From: Solirubrobacteraceae bacterium
Lineage (GTDB): Bacteria; Actinomycetota; Thermoleophilia; Solirubrobacterales; Solirubrobacteraceae
Assembly: GCA_016463765.1 (NCBI GenBank)
Contig: JAEMQS010000002.1
Span: 1-64,000 of the forward strand
Direction of reading: 5' to 3'
Length of the DNA: 64,000 nucleotides
In this document: positions 1-9,300 of the stretch, in pieces
Numbering within the stretch: position 1 is the first letter of the stretch
Layout: every line of letters begins with the position of its first letter
Program-made: the position numbers and the translations under genes
The notes under the pieces: generated by a model
Told to the model about the DNA's origin: nothing
What the model saw: the letters and a program-made list of their open reading frames with translations, nothing else
Database searches by the model: none

Positions 1-1740
1 GCTGAAGGACGGGTGGTCCTCCCACGTGCCGCCCTCGGCCTCGATGGCCTCCTTGGACGCCTTGCGGATCTTCGCCATCAGGCCGAGGTTCAGCTCGTCG
101 CTGAGCTGGAGCACCGGGGCCGGGTAGCCGGCCTGGGAGCTCGCCTGCTCGATCGACGGCGCCGGAACGCCCTCGGTCAGCATCGCGATGCCCTCGTTGA
201 TGAACGTGCCGATCACGCGGCTCGTGAAGAACCCGCGCGAGTCGTTGACGACGATCGGCGTCTTCTTGATCTGCTTGGCGAAGTCCAGCGAGCGGTACAG
301 GACCTCGTCGCTGGTCTTCTCGCCCTTGATGATCTCCAGCAGCGGCATCTTGTCCACGGGGGAGAAGAAGTGCAGGCCGATGAAGTCGGCGGGGCGCGAG
401 ACGCCCTCGGCCAGGCCGGTGATCGGCAGGGTCGAGGTGTTGGAGCCCAGGACGGCGTCGGGCTTGAGGTACGGCTCGATCTCGGCGAAGACCTGCGCCT
501 TGACCTTCGGGTCCTCGAAGACGGCCTCGATGACGAGGTCGGCGTCCTGCGCGGCGGCCGGGTCGGTCGTCGGCGTGATGCGCGCCAGCAGCGCGTCGGC
601 CTTCTCCTGCGTCATGCGGCCGCGGCTGACGGCCTTCTCGACGAGGCCCTTGGAGTAGTCCTTGCCGCGCTCGGCGGCCGCCTGGTCGATGTCCTTGAGG
701 ACGACCTCGATGCCGGCCTTCGCGCAGACGAACGCGATGGCCGCGCCCATCATGCCCGCGCCGAGGACGATCGCCTTCTCCGACTTCCACGCGGGGATGT
801 CGGCGGGGCGGTCGCGGTCGCCGTTGACGCGCTGGAGGTCGAAGAAGAACGCCTGCGTCATGTTCTTCGCGACCTGGCCCGTCACGAGGTCGGCGAAGTA
901 CCGGCCCTCGATCTCGAACGCCGTCTCGATGTCGACCTGCGCACCCTCGACCGACGCGGCCATGATGTGGTGCGGGGCCGGGTAGTTCGCGCCCTTGAGC
1001 TGCTTGCGCAGGTTGGCCGGGAACGCCGGGAGGTTCATCGCGAGCTTCGGGTTGCTCGGCAGGCCGCCGGGCATCTTGTAGCCCTTGACGTCCCACGGCT
1101 GGGCGATGTCCTCGCCCGCCTCGGCGATGAACTTCTTCGCCGCGGGGATGAGGTCGTCCGGCGAGGCGACGAGCTCCTCGACGAGGCCGATCTCCTTCGC
1201 CTTCTCCGGGCGCAGGCGCTTGCCCTCGAGCAGCACCTGCATGAGGCCCTGGACGATGCCGAGCTTGCGCGTGACGCGCACGACGCCGCCGGCGCCGGGG
1301 AGGAGACCGAGGGAGACCTCGGGCAGGCCGAGCTGGATCTTCGGGCTGTCGACCACGATGATGCGGTGCGTCGAGAGGCAGATCTCGAGGCCGCCGCCCA
1401 GCGCCGCGCCGTTGACGCAGCTGACGACCGGCTTGCCGAGCGTCTCGAGACGACGCAGCGCGCCCTTGATGACGCGGCCGCCCTCGAGGATCTCGGGGGT
1501 GTTCTCCGGCTTGGCCTGGATGAGGTCGTTCAGGTCGCCGCCCGCGAAGAAGGTCTTCTTCGCGCTGACGATGATGACGCCCTTGATGTCGTCCTTCTCG
1601 GCCTCGAGGCGGTCGACGGTGGCGACCAGCGACTCGACGAACGCGGCGTTCATCGTGTTCGCCGACTGGTTCGGATCGTCGAGCGTCAGCGTGACGATGC
1701 CGTCGTTGTCCCGCTCGTAGCGGATGGTGCTCTCACTCAT
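1..1740 (-). CDS. fadB: Fatty-acid oxidation multifunctional protein: enoyl-CoA hydratase / 3-hydroxyacyl-CoA dehydrogenase (partial, C-terminus cut by window edge)
   Basis: Catalyses the hydration and NAD-dependent oxidation steps of beta-oxidation. About 580 residues are visible, against roughly 700-730 in the family, so the C-terminus lies outside the window. The N-terminal crotonase domain shows the oxyanion-hole stretch AALGGGLEIC and the catalytic-glutamate stretch PEVSLGLLPGAGG. Near residues 280-310 begins a Rossmann fold (VLGAGMMGAAIAF), followed by SNTSTLPIT and GLHFFSPVDKMPLLEI, typical of the dehydrogenase. The ATG at 1740 is preceded by TAGGAGACAGACAG, whose Shine-Dalgarno overlaps the stop codon of the upstream thiolase gene 11 bp away. 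The two therefore form a fadA-fadB operon and probably a complex. Confidence 0.95.
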   Translation of the reverse strand, partial: MSESTIRYERDNDGIVTLTLDDPNQSANTMNAAFVESLVATVDRLEAEKDDIKGVIIVSAKKTFFAGGDLNDLIQAKPENTPEILEGGRVIKGALRRLETLGKPVVSCVNGAALGGGLEICLSTHRIIVVDSPKIQLGLPEVSLGLLPGAGGVVRVTRKLGIVQGLMQVLLEGKRLRPEKAKEIGLVEELVASPDDLIPAAKKFIAEAGEDIAQPWDVKGYKMPGGLPSNPKLAMNLPAFPANLRKQLKGANYPAPHHIMAASVEGAQVDIETAFEIEGRYFADLVTGQVAKNMTQAFFFDLQRVNGDRDRPADIPAWKSEKAIVLGAGMMGAAIAFVCAKAGIEVVLKDIDQAAAERGKDYSKGLVEKAVSRGRMTQEKADALLARITPTTDPAAAQDADLVIEAVFEDPKVKAQVFAEIEPYLKPDAVLGSNTSTLPITGLAEGVSRPADFIGLHFFSPVDKMPLLEIIKGEKTSDEVLYRSLDFAKQIKKTPIVVNDSRGFFTSRVIGTFINEGIAMLTEGVPAPSIEQASSQAGYPAPVLQLSDELNLGLMAKIRKASKEAIEAEGGTWEDHPSFS

Positions 1741-1751
1741 CTGTCTGTCTC

Positions 1752-2969
<1,218 letters not shown>

Positions 2970-3055
2970 GGATCGACTCCTGATGAGGGTGGTGCCCGCC
3001 GAGAGACCCGCGGGCGGTGAAGGGGACGCTGCCGCCGTCGCAGCGCCGTCCGTAC

Positions 3056-3085
3056 ATCGTAGTTGGCCAGCCAGCCAAATGTCGG
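3056..3085 (-). promoter_or_regulatory. Candidate promoter of the fadA-fadB operon with an inverted repeat in its spacer
   Basis: Read on the minus strand, CCGACA (3085-3080) and TACGAT (3061-3056) are 18 bp apart and resemble -35 and -10 boxes. The spacer holds the inverted repeat TTGGC-6 nt-GCCAA (3063-3078), a position where a dimeric repressor would block polymerase. The predicted leader is about 80 nt. The boxes are weak matches, and no regulator gene lies beside the operon in the window. Confidence 0.35.
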
Positions 3086-3144
3086 GTGGCTGAGGACACA
3101 TCGTGGAGAACGTGGCGTGTTGGCGCGCCACACGCCGGTCCCGC

Positions 3145-4143
3145 TCAGGCGCCGCCCAGGTACGACTCGTCGACCACGGACGTCAGCGTCGCGACCGCCG
3201 CGCGCGCCCATTCGTCGCGGTCCGGGCCCGGATCCATCGCCGCGACCACGCGCGCCCACGTCAGCGCCCGGGCCACCTTCCCCACCCGGCACGCCAGCTC
3301 CATCGTGGCGACGAGCTCCTGGTGTGACGCGAGGTCGGTGAACGGCTCGAGGTAGGCGTCACGCATCCGGTCGGTGCGGTGCTCGGAGACGCCGAGCCGG
3401 CGCTGGGCGAACGTCAGGGCGACGAGCATGCTGGAGAACGGGTGGGCGACGACACTGTCGCCCCAGTCGTAGAACCGCGCCTGCTGCACGGGCTCGTCGT
3501 CTGCGACGACGACGTTCCACGGGTGCAGGTCGTGGTGATCGAGCGTGGGCGGGCCGGGCGCGGCGGCCAGCTCGGCGCACCAGCCCACGACGACGTCGCG
3601 GTGCTCGGCGACGCGCTGGAGCGCCGCATGGTCGGTGCCGTTGCCGGCGACCGCCTCCACGGCCACGAGCGCCTCGTCGATGCGGGCCGCCATGGCGACC
3701 GGGCGCATGTCGCGCGTGCCGCCGTCCACCAGGCGGTCGGCCTGCGGGGCCAGCGCGCGCTGGAGCTCGGCGTACGCGGGCAGCACGGTGATCATCGCCT
3801 CGACCACACCATCACCCGACGACCGTTCACCGAGCGGCCGGCCGCCGTCGGGGAGCAGCATCCAGGCCCGGGCGGGGTCGAGTGCGAGAGGCTCGAGGAC
3901 GTTGTGAGGCGCGGCGTCGAGGAGCGCCTCGTACACGCCGACCTCGGACGCCGTCGCCGGGCCCGCGGCCTTCAGCCAGACGTCACCGCCGGTGGTGGGG
4001 GCGCGCAGCGCGGTCGCCCACGGGCGCAGGTGCGGCTGCTCGACGAAGCCGGTGCGGCGCAGCCCGGCCTCGGCGAGTCGGGTGTCGAGCCAGACGGTCG
4101 CGGTGTGCCGCCAGCCGGGGGTCGACCAGGTCTCGGGGTCCAT
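3145..4143 (-). CDS. Phosphotransferase of the APH/choline-kinase family
   Basis: 332 residues with the aminoglycoside-phosphotransferase kinase fold: a lysine in VWLKAAG, the catalytic loop [11 protein letters not shown] (H-x-D-x4-N) near residue 205-215, and the metal-binding aspartate in FYDWGD. The substrate cannot be read from sequence. In soil actinobacteria this broad family is mostly uncharacterised small-molecule or sugar kinases, and only a minority confer antibiotic resistance. The gene stands alone between the fad operon and a divergent DUF559 gene. The ATG at 4143 has no strong Shine-Dalgarno. Confidence 0.8.
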   Translation of the reverse strand: MDPETWSTPGWRHTATVWLDTRLAEAGLRRTGFVEQPHLRPWATALRAPTTGGDVWLKAAGPATASEVGVYEALLDAAPHNVLEPLALDPARAWMLLPDGGRPLGERSSGDGVVEAMITVLPAYAELQRALAPQADRLVDGGTRDMRPVAMAARIDEALVAVEAVAGNGTDHAALQRVAEHRDVVVGWCAELAAAPGPPTLDHHDLHPWNVVVADDEPVQQARFYDWGDSVVAHPFSSMLVALTFAQRRLGVSEHRTDRMRDAYLEPFTDLASHQELVATMELACRVGKVARALTWARVVAAMDPGPDRDEWARAAVATLTSVVDESYLGGA

Positions 4144-4234
4144 GGGAGGTCGGACTGTGCCGGGTACGGAAACTCATCGCAGATTCGTCACCGTCCTGCG
4201 CACCCGCTGCGCGGGATGGTCGGCAGGCTCGGGG

Positions 4235-4253
4235 GTGTGACGGATGCACGCAG
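4235..4253 (+). repeat. 19-nt dispersed repeat, copy at the start of the DUF559 gene
   Basis: GTGTGACGGATGCACGCAG. It matches the copy at 5152-5170 at 17 of 19 positions and the copy at 60014-60032 at 16 of 19. A more diverged inverted relative lies just upstream near 4183-4197. It overlaps the proposed GTG start of the DUF559 gene, so the first and last codons of that gene both lie inside copies of the repeat. Confidence 0.5.
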
Positions 4254-5157
4254 AACCTCGCGCTCCCAGCGCATCACGTCGGCCATCGTGGCCGCATGCG
4301 CGGCACACCACGGGGTCGCCTCCGAGGACGAGATCCTCGCCACCGGCCTCAGCCGGTCGGGGCTGCGCCACGGGGTCGCGACCCAGCGGCTGTTCGAGAT
4401 CTACCGCGCCTACGCCCTCAGCCCCGTCGTGACAGCCGACGGCCGGCGTACGGCGGCGATCCTGTCGTACCCCTGGCCGACCGCGCTCGCCGGCTGGTCG
4501 GCTCTCGAGCTGTACGGCGCCGCCCCGAGACCGAACGGCCGCCATCACCTGGCCACGACGAGCAGACGCAAGGCGCAACCCGGGCTGCTCGTGAGCAGGG
4601 CCCGGCGCCCGCTCCCGGTCCGGCGCGTGCGCGGGATCCCCGCAGTCGAACCGGTCCGCGCGCTGCTCGACGTGGCGCTCACCACGAGCGGTCGCCCCTT
4701 GGAACGCCTCGTCGGGGACACCATCCACGCTGGCGTGATCCGGGAGCCCGAGTTCGAAGCCGCCGCCGCGCAGTACCCGGGACACCACGGACTGGGCAAT
4801 CTGCTCGCCGTGACGGTCGAGGACGCCAAGCGCCGGCGAACGGTGCTGCCCCTCGCCGAGGAGATGCTCCTCGCACTCGACACGCTGCCGATCCCTCCGC
4901 CGGTTTGTGAGTACAAGCTCACCGGGTTCAGCGGGCGGCCCTACCGCGCGGACTTCGCGTGGCCCGACCGCAGCGTGATCCTAGAGGCGGACGGGCGCAG
5001 CACCCACGAACGCCGGGAAGCGATGGACGCCGACCGCATGCGCGACGACGATCTCACCGCCGCGGGCATACGCACCCTGCGGTTCACCTGGCGCCAGCTG
5101 CGACGTGAGCGCGTGATGTTCGACCGCCTCGTCGTCGCGACGGTCGGGCACGTGTGA
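4237..5157 (+). CDS. AbiEi-like winged-helix plus DUF559 (Vsr/PD-(D/E)xK-like) protein
   Basis: 306 residues. The N-terminal ~60 residues (from about ITSAIVAACAAHHGVASEDE) look like the winged-helix domain of AbiEi-type antitoxins. The middle (residues ~90-150) matches the core of these proteins. The C-terminus has a DUF559 endonuclease-like domain: RPYRADFAWPDRSVILEADG supplies the D...ExD of a PD-(D/E)xK fold, followed by D-rich and TWRQL segments. This architecture is common and often multi-copy in actinobacteria; its function is unknown. No AbiEii-like toxin is adjacent, so a toxin-antitoxin role is unsupported. GTG 4237 is chosen over ATG 4216; neither has a good Shine-Dalgarno. Confidence 0.75.
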   Translation: MTDARRTSRSQRITSAIVAACAAHHGVASEDEILATGLSRSGLRHGVATQRLFEIYRAYALSPVVTADGRRTAAILSYPWPTALAGWSALELYGAAPRPNGRHHLATTSRRKAQPGLLVSRARRPLPVRRVRGIPAVEPVRALLDVALTTSGRPLERLVGDTIHAGVIREPEFEAAAAQYPGHHGLGNLLAVTVEDAKRRRTVLPLAEEMLLALDTLPIPPPVCEYKLTGFSGRPYRADFAWPDRSVILEADGRSTHERREAMDADRMRDDDLTAAGIRTLRFTWRQLRRERVMFDRLVVATVGHV

Positions 5158-5170
5158 CGGATTCGCGCAG
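5152..5170 (+). repeat. 19-nt dispersed repeat, copy at the end of the DUF559 gene
   Basis: GTGTGACGGATTCGCGCAG. It differs from the copy at 60014-60032 at only one position. The following ~28 nt (GCGCG...CACCCCC) are also similar between those two copies, so the repeated unit is closer to 47 nt and includes the hairpin. It contains the TGA stop of the DUF559 gene. Confidence 0.5.
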
Positions 5171-5194
5171 TTGGTCGGCGCGTACGCGTCACAC
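5152..5194. terminator. Bidirectional hairpin between convergent genes
   Basis: GTGTGACG (5152-5159) pairs perfectly with CGTCACAC (5187-5194). A nested CGCGC/GCGCG stem lies inside. It sits exactly between the stops of the DUF559 gene (5157) and the histidine kinase (5198), so it probably terminates both. There is no T-run, as is usual in high-GC actinobacteria. Confidence 0.5.
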
Positions 5195-5197
5195 CCC

Positions 5198-6613
5198 CTA
5201 CGTGCTCGCCTTCCGCGGCGCATGCGGCAGCTGCACGATGAACGCCGTGCGCCCGGGCTCGCTCTCCAGCGTCATCCGGCCCTGGTGGCGGTCCTCGACG
5301 ATCCGGCGCGACGTGTCCAGCCCCATACCGGTGCCCTCCCCGACGCCCTTCGTCGTGAAGAACGGGTCGAACACGCGGCGCTGCAATTCCTCCGGGATGC
5401 CCGGCCCGTCGTCGGCGATGACCACCTCCACGCCGTCGTTCTCCCAGCCGCGCGTCGTGATCGTGATCGTCCCCGTGTCGCCCAGCGCGCTGATCGCGTT
5501 GTCGAGCACGTTGGTCCACACCTGGTTGAGCTCGCTGCCGTACACGCACACCGACGGCAGCCCCTCGCCGTACTCGCGCACCACGGAGATCGACGTCTGC
5601 TTCAGCTTGTGGCCGAGGATCGTGATGGTCGCCTCGAGGCCCTCATGGACGTCGACCTCGACGAGGTCGCCCTGGTCCATGTAGGCGTAGGACTTCATCG
5701 CGCCCACGAGCGACGACATCCGGTCGGTGCTCTCGCGCAGCTCGTCGGCGAGCTCACGGGCGGTCAGCGCCGCCGCGACCCAGCGCACCGCCGCCTCGGT
5801 CGCCGCGCCGGCCACCGCGACGAGCTGCTCCATCCAGTCCTCGTCCACGCCCGCGCGCGCGAGGGGCTCGGCGTACTTCCACGCGTCGGCCACGCCCTGG
5901 TCCTCGAGCAGCTCGAGCAGGCGGTCCTCGCGGTCGGCGATCGCCAGCGGGCTCTTGTCCTGGATCGTGCACGTCGCGAACGTCGCCACGGCCTGGTCCT
6001 GCAGGTCGACGAACTTCGCGGCGTCCTCACGCTCGACCCCGGACTCGACAAACGTCTTCAGGGCGCCGGTGACGGCGTCGAGCGACAGCGCCAGCTGGTC
6101 GGCGCTGCGCTTTGCCGCGGCCGCCGGGTTGTTCAGCTCATGGGCCAGTCCCGCCGCCATCGTGCCGAGCCCCGCCAGCTTCTCGCGGCGCATCTCGTTG
6201 CCCTCCACCCGGGAGATCACGGGCCGGAACTGGCGCATGATCTTCAGGAAGACCGGCCGCTGCGCGAACACCAGGCGGCGGAAGTCCTCGGGCTCCACGA
6301 TGCCCAGCCGCGCGCGCTCGACGACGCGGAAGGAAATGTTCGGCGGCTGCTCGGTGAGCACCGAGATCGCCCCGAGCCAGGTCGGCGCGACCTGCTGGTG
6401 ATCGACCACCGACGTCCCGTCCTCGTGGTGGCGGATGCCGTCAAGGCGCCCCTCCAACAGGAGCAGGAAGGTCCACGGGAGATCCTCCCCGCGCAGGACG
6501 ACCTCCCCTTCCTCGAAGACCTGCTCCTGCGCCGCCTCCGCCCACGCGGCGCGCTCGTCGTCACCGACCTCGTCGAAGAGGTCGATCGACGCCAGGTCGG
6601 CCGCGGTGATCAC
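5198..6613 (-). CDS. Cyclic-nucleotide-binding-domain sensor histidine kinase
   Basis: 471 residues, cytoplasmic (no membrane segment). Residues ~10-130 form a CNB/CRP-like sensor domain; this fold binds cAMP/cGMP in some proteins but is often ligand-free in kinases. The H-box is GLGTMAAGLAHELNNPAAAA (His158). N-box ELNQVWTNVLDNAISAL, G1 DDGPGIP, F-box FDPFFTTK and G2 GEGTGMGL are all intact, so kinase activity is expected. The start is GTG 6613, which overlaps the TGA of the receiver-fusion gene (6612-6610) as GTGA, implying translational coupling. The obvious partner is that receiver protein. Confidence 0.9.
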   Translation of the reverse strand: MITAADLASIDLFDEVGDDERAAWAEAAQEQVFEEGEVVLRGEDLPWTFLLLLEGRLDGIRHHEDGTSVVDHQQVAPTWLGAISVLTEQPPNISFRVVERARLGIVEPEDFRRLVFAQRPVFLKIMRQFRPVISRVEGNEMRREKLAGLGTMAAGLAHELNNPAAAAKRSADQLALSLDAVTGALKTFVESGVEREDAAKFVDLQDQAVATFATCTIQDKSPLAIADREDRLLELLEDQGVADAWKYAEPLARAGVDEDWMEQLVAVAGAATEAAVRWVAAALTARELADELRESTDRMSSLVGAMKSYAYMDQGDLVEVDVHEGLEATITILGHKLKQTSISVVREYGEGLPSVCVYGSELNQVWTNVLDNAISALGDTGTITITTRGWENDGVEVVIADDGPGIPEELQRRVFDPFFTTKGVGEGTGMGLDTSRRIVEDRHQGRMTLESEPGRTAFIVQLPHAPRKAST

Positions 6614-8295
6614 GCGTCCGCCAGGTACTCGTGGATGAACTGGACGGCCATCGAGCCCTCGCCCACCGCGCTCGCGACGCGCTTGATCGACCGCGAGCGC
6701 ACGTCGCCCGCGACGAACACGCCGGGCAGGGAGCTCTCGAGCAGGTGCGGGTCGCGTTCGCGCGCGAGCGGCCAGCGCAGGTCGCCGTCGAGGGCCGCGA
6801 CGTCCGCGCCCGCCAGGACGAACCCGCGGGGGTCGCGCGCGACGTGGTCGCCCAGCCAATCGGTGTGCGGCGCGGCGCCGATGAAGACGAACATCGCGTT
6901 GGCGTCCACGGTCTCCATCGGGGTGCCGTCCTTCGCGGCGAGGTCGAGCCGCTGGAGCTGCCCATCGCCGTGCGCAGCGGCGACCACCGTCTCGGTTCGC
7001 ACCTCGATGTTGTCGATCCCCTCGATCTGCTCGATGAGGTAGTGCGACATGGACTTCGCCAGCGAGTCGGCGCGCACGAGGATCGTGACCTTCGCCGCGC
7101 GCCGCGCGAGGAACACCGCGGCCTGACCGGCCGAGTTCGCGCCACCCACGACGACGACCTCCTGCTCGGCACACGCGTCGGCCTCCGCCATCGCCGCGCC
7201 GTAGTACACGCCCGCGCCGGTGAGCTCGGCGACCCCCGGCGCGTCGAGCAGCCGGTACGAGACGCCGCTCGCCACGAGCACCGTGTGTCCCGCCAGCTCG
7301 TCGCCACCGCCCAGCCGCACCACCCGCTGCGGACCGCGGGCGTCGAGTCCCACGACCTCCTGCACCGTCAGCACCTCGGCGCCGAACCGCCGCGCCTGGT
7401 CGAGCGCCCGGCGCGCGAGCTCGCTCCCCGACAGCCCGTTCGGGAAGCCCAGGTAGTTCTCGATCCGCGACGACTGCCCGGCCTGACCGCCCGGCGCCTC
7501 GCGCTCGACGAGCACCGTCCGCAGCCCCTCCGACGCGCCGTACACCGCGGCCGCGAGCCCCGCCGGGCCGCCGCCGACGATCACGAGGTCGTAGAAGTCG
7601 AGCTCCGCGCGGCGGGAGATCCCGAGCCGGTCGGCGAGCTCCAGCGTCGTCGGCTGGGTCAGGGTCGAGCCGTCGCGCAGCAGCACGATCGGCAGGCGGG
7701 ACTGGTCGACGCCCGAGATGGTCAGGAGCTGCCGGGCCTCGGCGTCACGGTCGACGTCGAGCCACTGGTACGGCACGCGGTTGCGGGCCAGGAAGTCCCG
7801 CGCGTCGTGGCTGGCCGGGTTGAACCGGTGCCCGATCACCCGCGCGCTGACGTCCATGAGCGCCGCGTCGGCCTGCCAGTCGCCGAGCAGGTCGTCGAGC
7901 GTCGGGTACAGCCGCTCCTCGGGCGGGTCCCACGGCTTGAGCAGGTAGTAGTCGGTCTGCGCGGCGTTGATCGCGGCGATGGCCGCCTCGGTGTCCGCGT
8001 AGGCGGTGAGCAGCACGCGCTTGGACAGCGGGTAGAGCTCCCGCGCGGCGCTCAGGAGCGACACGCCGTCTCCGTCGGGCATGCGCTGGTCGGACAGGAT
8101 CAGCGCGACGGCCTCGCCGCGGCGGCGCAGCTCCTCCAGCACGCCGCGGGCCTCGTTGCCCGACGTCGCGCGGACGATGCGGTAGTCCCCGCCGTAGCGG
8201 GCGCGCAGGTCGCGGGCGACAGCGGCGAGAACGGCCGGCTCGTCGTCCACGGCCAGCAACACGGGGCGGCGGGCGGCGGGCTCAGGGGTGCTCAC
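6610..8295 (-). CDS. Response regulator fused to glutaredoxin-like and thioredoxin-reductase-like domains lacking the redox cysteines
   Basis: 561 residues. Residues 10-125 are a complete receiver domain: D17/D18, phosphoacceptor D69 in LILSDQRMPDGDG, T97 and K120. Residues ~150-225 look like a glutaredoxin (VPYQWLDVDRD, LPIVLLRDGS), but NPAS (159-162) stands where CPYC would be. From ~235 there is a thioredoxin-reductase flavoprotein fold with FAD motif VIVGGGPAGLAAA, NADPH-site VVVGGANSAGQAA and C-terminal GVFVAGDV. The CxxC normally following the GVxY stretch is replaced (YYGAAM, 365-369). The only cysteine I find is C375, so it cannot be a classical disulfide reductase despite the usual database name. 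GTG 8295 is the start; the kinase gene follows with a 4-nt overlap. Confidence 0.9.
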   Translation of the reverse strand: MSTPEPAARRPVLLAVDDEPAVLAAVARDLRARYGGDYRIVRATSGNEARGVLEELRRRGEAVALILSDQRMPDGDGVSLLSAARELYPLSKRVLLTAYADTEAAIAAINAAQTDYYLLKPWDPPEERLYPTLDDLLGDWQADAALMDVSARVIGHRFNPASHDARDFLARNRVPYQWLDVDRDAEARQLLTISGVDQSRLPIVLLRDGSTLTQPTTLELADRLGISRRAELDFYDLVIVGGGPAGLAAAVYGASEGLRTVLVEREAPGGQAGQSSRIENYLGFPNGLSGSELARRALDQARRFGAEVLTVQEVVGLDARGPQRVVRLGGGDELAGHTVLVASGVSYRLLDAPGVAELTGAGVYYGAAMAEADACAEQEVVVVGGANSAGQAAVFLARRAAKVTILVRADSLAKSMSHYLIEQIEGIDNIEVRTETVVAAAHGDGQLQRLDLAAKDGTPMETVDANAMFVFIGAAPHTDWLGDHVARDPRGFVLAGADVAALDGDLRWPLARERDPHLLESSLPGVFVAGDVRSRSIKRVASAVGEGSMAVQFIHEYLADA

Positions 8296-8370
8296 GATCC
8301 GGACATTAGTAAGCGCGTCAACCACCCCTTTCGACACACGCGGTAGGAAATCCGGCATAGTGCGCCGACC

Positions 8371-9210
8371 ATGCCCCGCACGAAGCCCCCGACCATCAAC
8401 GGCAAGACGGCCGTCATCACCGGCGCCGGCTCCGGCATCGGTCGCGCGTTCGCCCAGCGCCTCGCGCGCCACGGCTGCCCGGTCGCCCTCATCGACTGGA
8501 ACGAGGAGGGCCTCGAGGAGACGGCCTCCACCATCGACGGGCCGGTGCTGACCCGCAAGGTCGACGTGCGCGACCGCCAGGCGCAGATGGTCTTCGCCGC
8601 CGAGGTGGCGGAGTGGGCGCCGCAGCCCATCGGCGTCGTCTTCAACAACGCGGGCGTGACCGCCACGCAGACCATCGCCGAAGCAGCCGTCGAGGACGAC
8701 GAGTGGGTGCTCCAGGTCAACCTCGACGGGGTCATCCACGGCATCCGCTCGTTCCTGCCGATCCTGCTCAAGCAGAACTCCGGCGTCATCGTGAACACCT
8801 CGAGCGTCTTCGGCCTCATGGGCTTCCCGGGCCAGAGCGCGTACTGCGCCTCGAAGTTCGCGGTCCGCGGCTACACCGAGTCGCTGCGCCACGAGCTGCG
8901 CGGCACCGGCGTGCGCGCCATCGCCGTGCACCCGGGCGGCATCAAGACGAACATCCTGGCCAACGCCCGGTTCCACTCGGACCCGACGGGCGAGGGACAG
9001 AGCCACGAGGACGCGGCCGCGGCCTTCCAGAAGCTCGCGATGACGACGCCCGAGAAGGCGGCGAAGATCATCCACAAGGGCATCGAGCGCGGACAGGCCC
9101 GGATCCGCGTCGGCGGAGACGCCGTCGCCATCGACTGGCTCACGCGCGCGGCGCCGAGCCGGTACTACGACGTCATCGACCGACTCATGCCGCTGGCCAA
9201 CCGCCGGTAG
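8371..9210 (+). CDS. Short-chain dehydrogenase/reductase (SDR)
   Basis: 279 residues, classical SDR. The cofactor motif is TGAGSGIG (residues ~16-23), followed by NNAG, a catalytic serine in NTSSVFG and YCASK (Tyr/Lys). The aspartate after the second beta strand (LIDWN) points to NAD(H) over NADP(H). C-terminal residues ~210-279 diverge, as is usual for the substrate loop. It is divergent from the receiver fusion with a 75-bp gap; no clear Shine-Dalgarno precedes the ATG. Substrate unknown; an alcohol or ketone of lipid or terpenoid type would fit the surroundings. Confidence 0.9.
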   Translation: MPRTKPPTINGKTAVITGAGSGIGRAFAQRLARHGCPVALIDWNEEGLEETASTIDGPVLTRKVDVRDRQAQMVFAAEVAEWAPQPIGVVFNNAGVTATQTIAEAAVEDDEWVLQVNLDGVIHGIRSFLPILLKQNSGVIVNTSSVFGLMGFPGQSAYCASKFAVRGYTESLRHELRGTGVRAIAVHPGGIKTNILANARFHSDPTGEGQSHEDAAAAFQKLAMTTPEKAAKIIHKGIERGQARIRVGGDAVAIDWLTRAAPSRYYDVIDRLMPLANRR

Positions 9211-9300
9211 CTCCAGGCGTTCCTTCCTCCCTCATACCGCCACTGGACAGGTGGGCCCAACGGGACGCGGTGGCTCAAGATTCCAGAGCGAGACGCCGAC

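Noticed and set aside
3145-4143. Aminoglycoside resistance gene
   Set aside because: Only the general APH fold is supported. Nothing shows an aminoglycoside-specific subfamily or mobile context.
4237-5157. AbiE toxin-antitoxin system
   Set aside because: The N-terminus resembles AbiEi antitoxins, but there is no AbiEii nucleotidyltransferase toxin next to it, and the C-terminus is DUF559.
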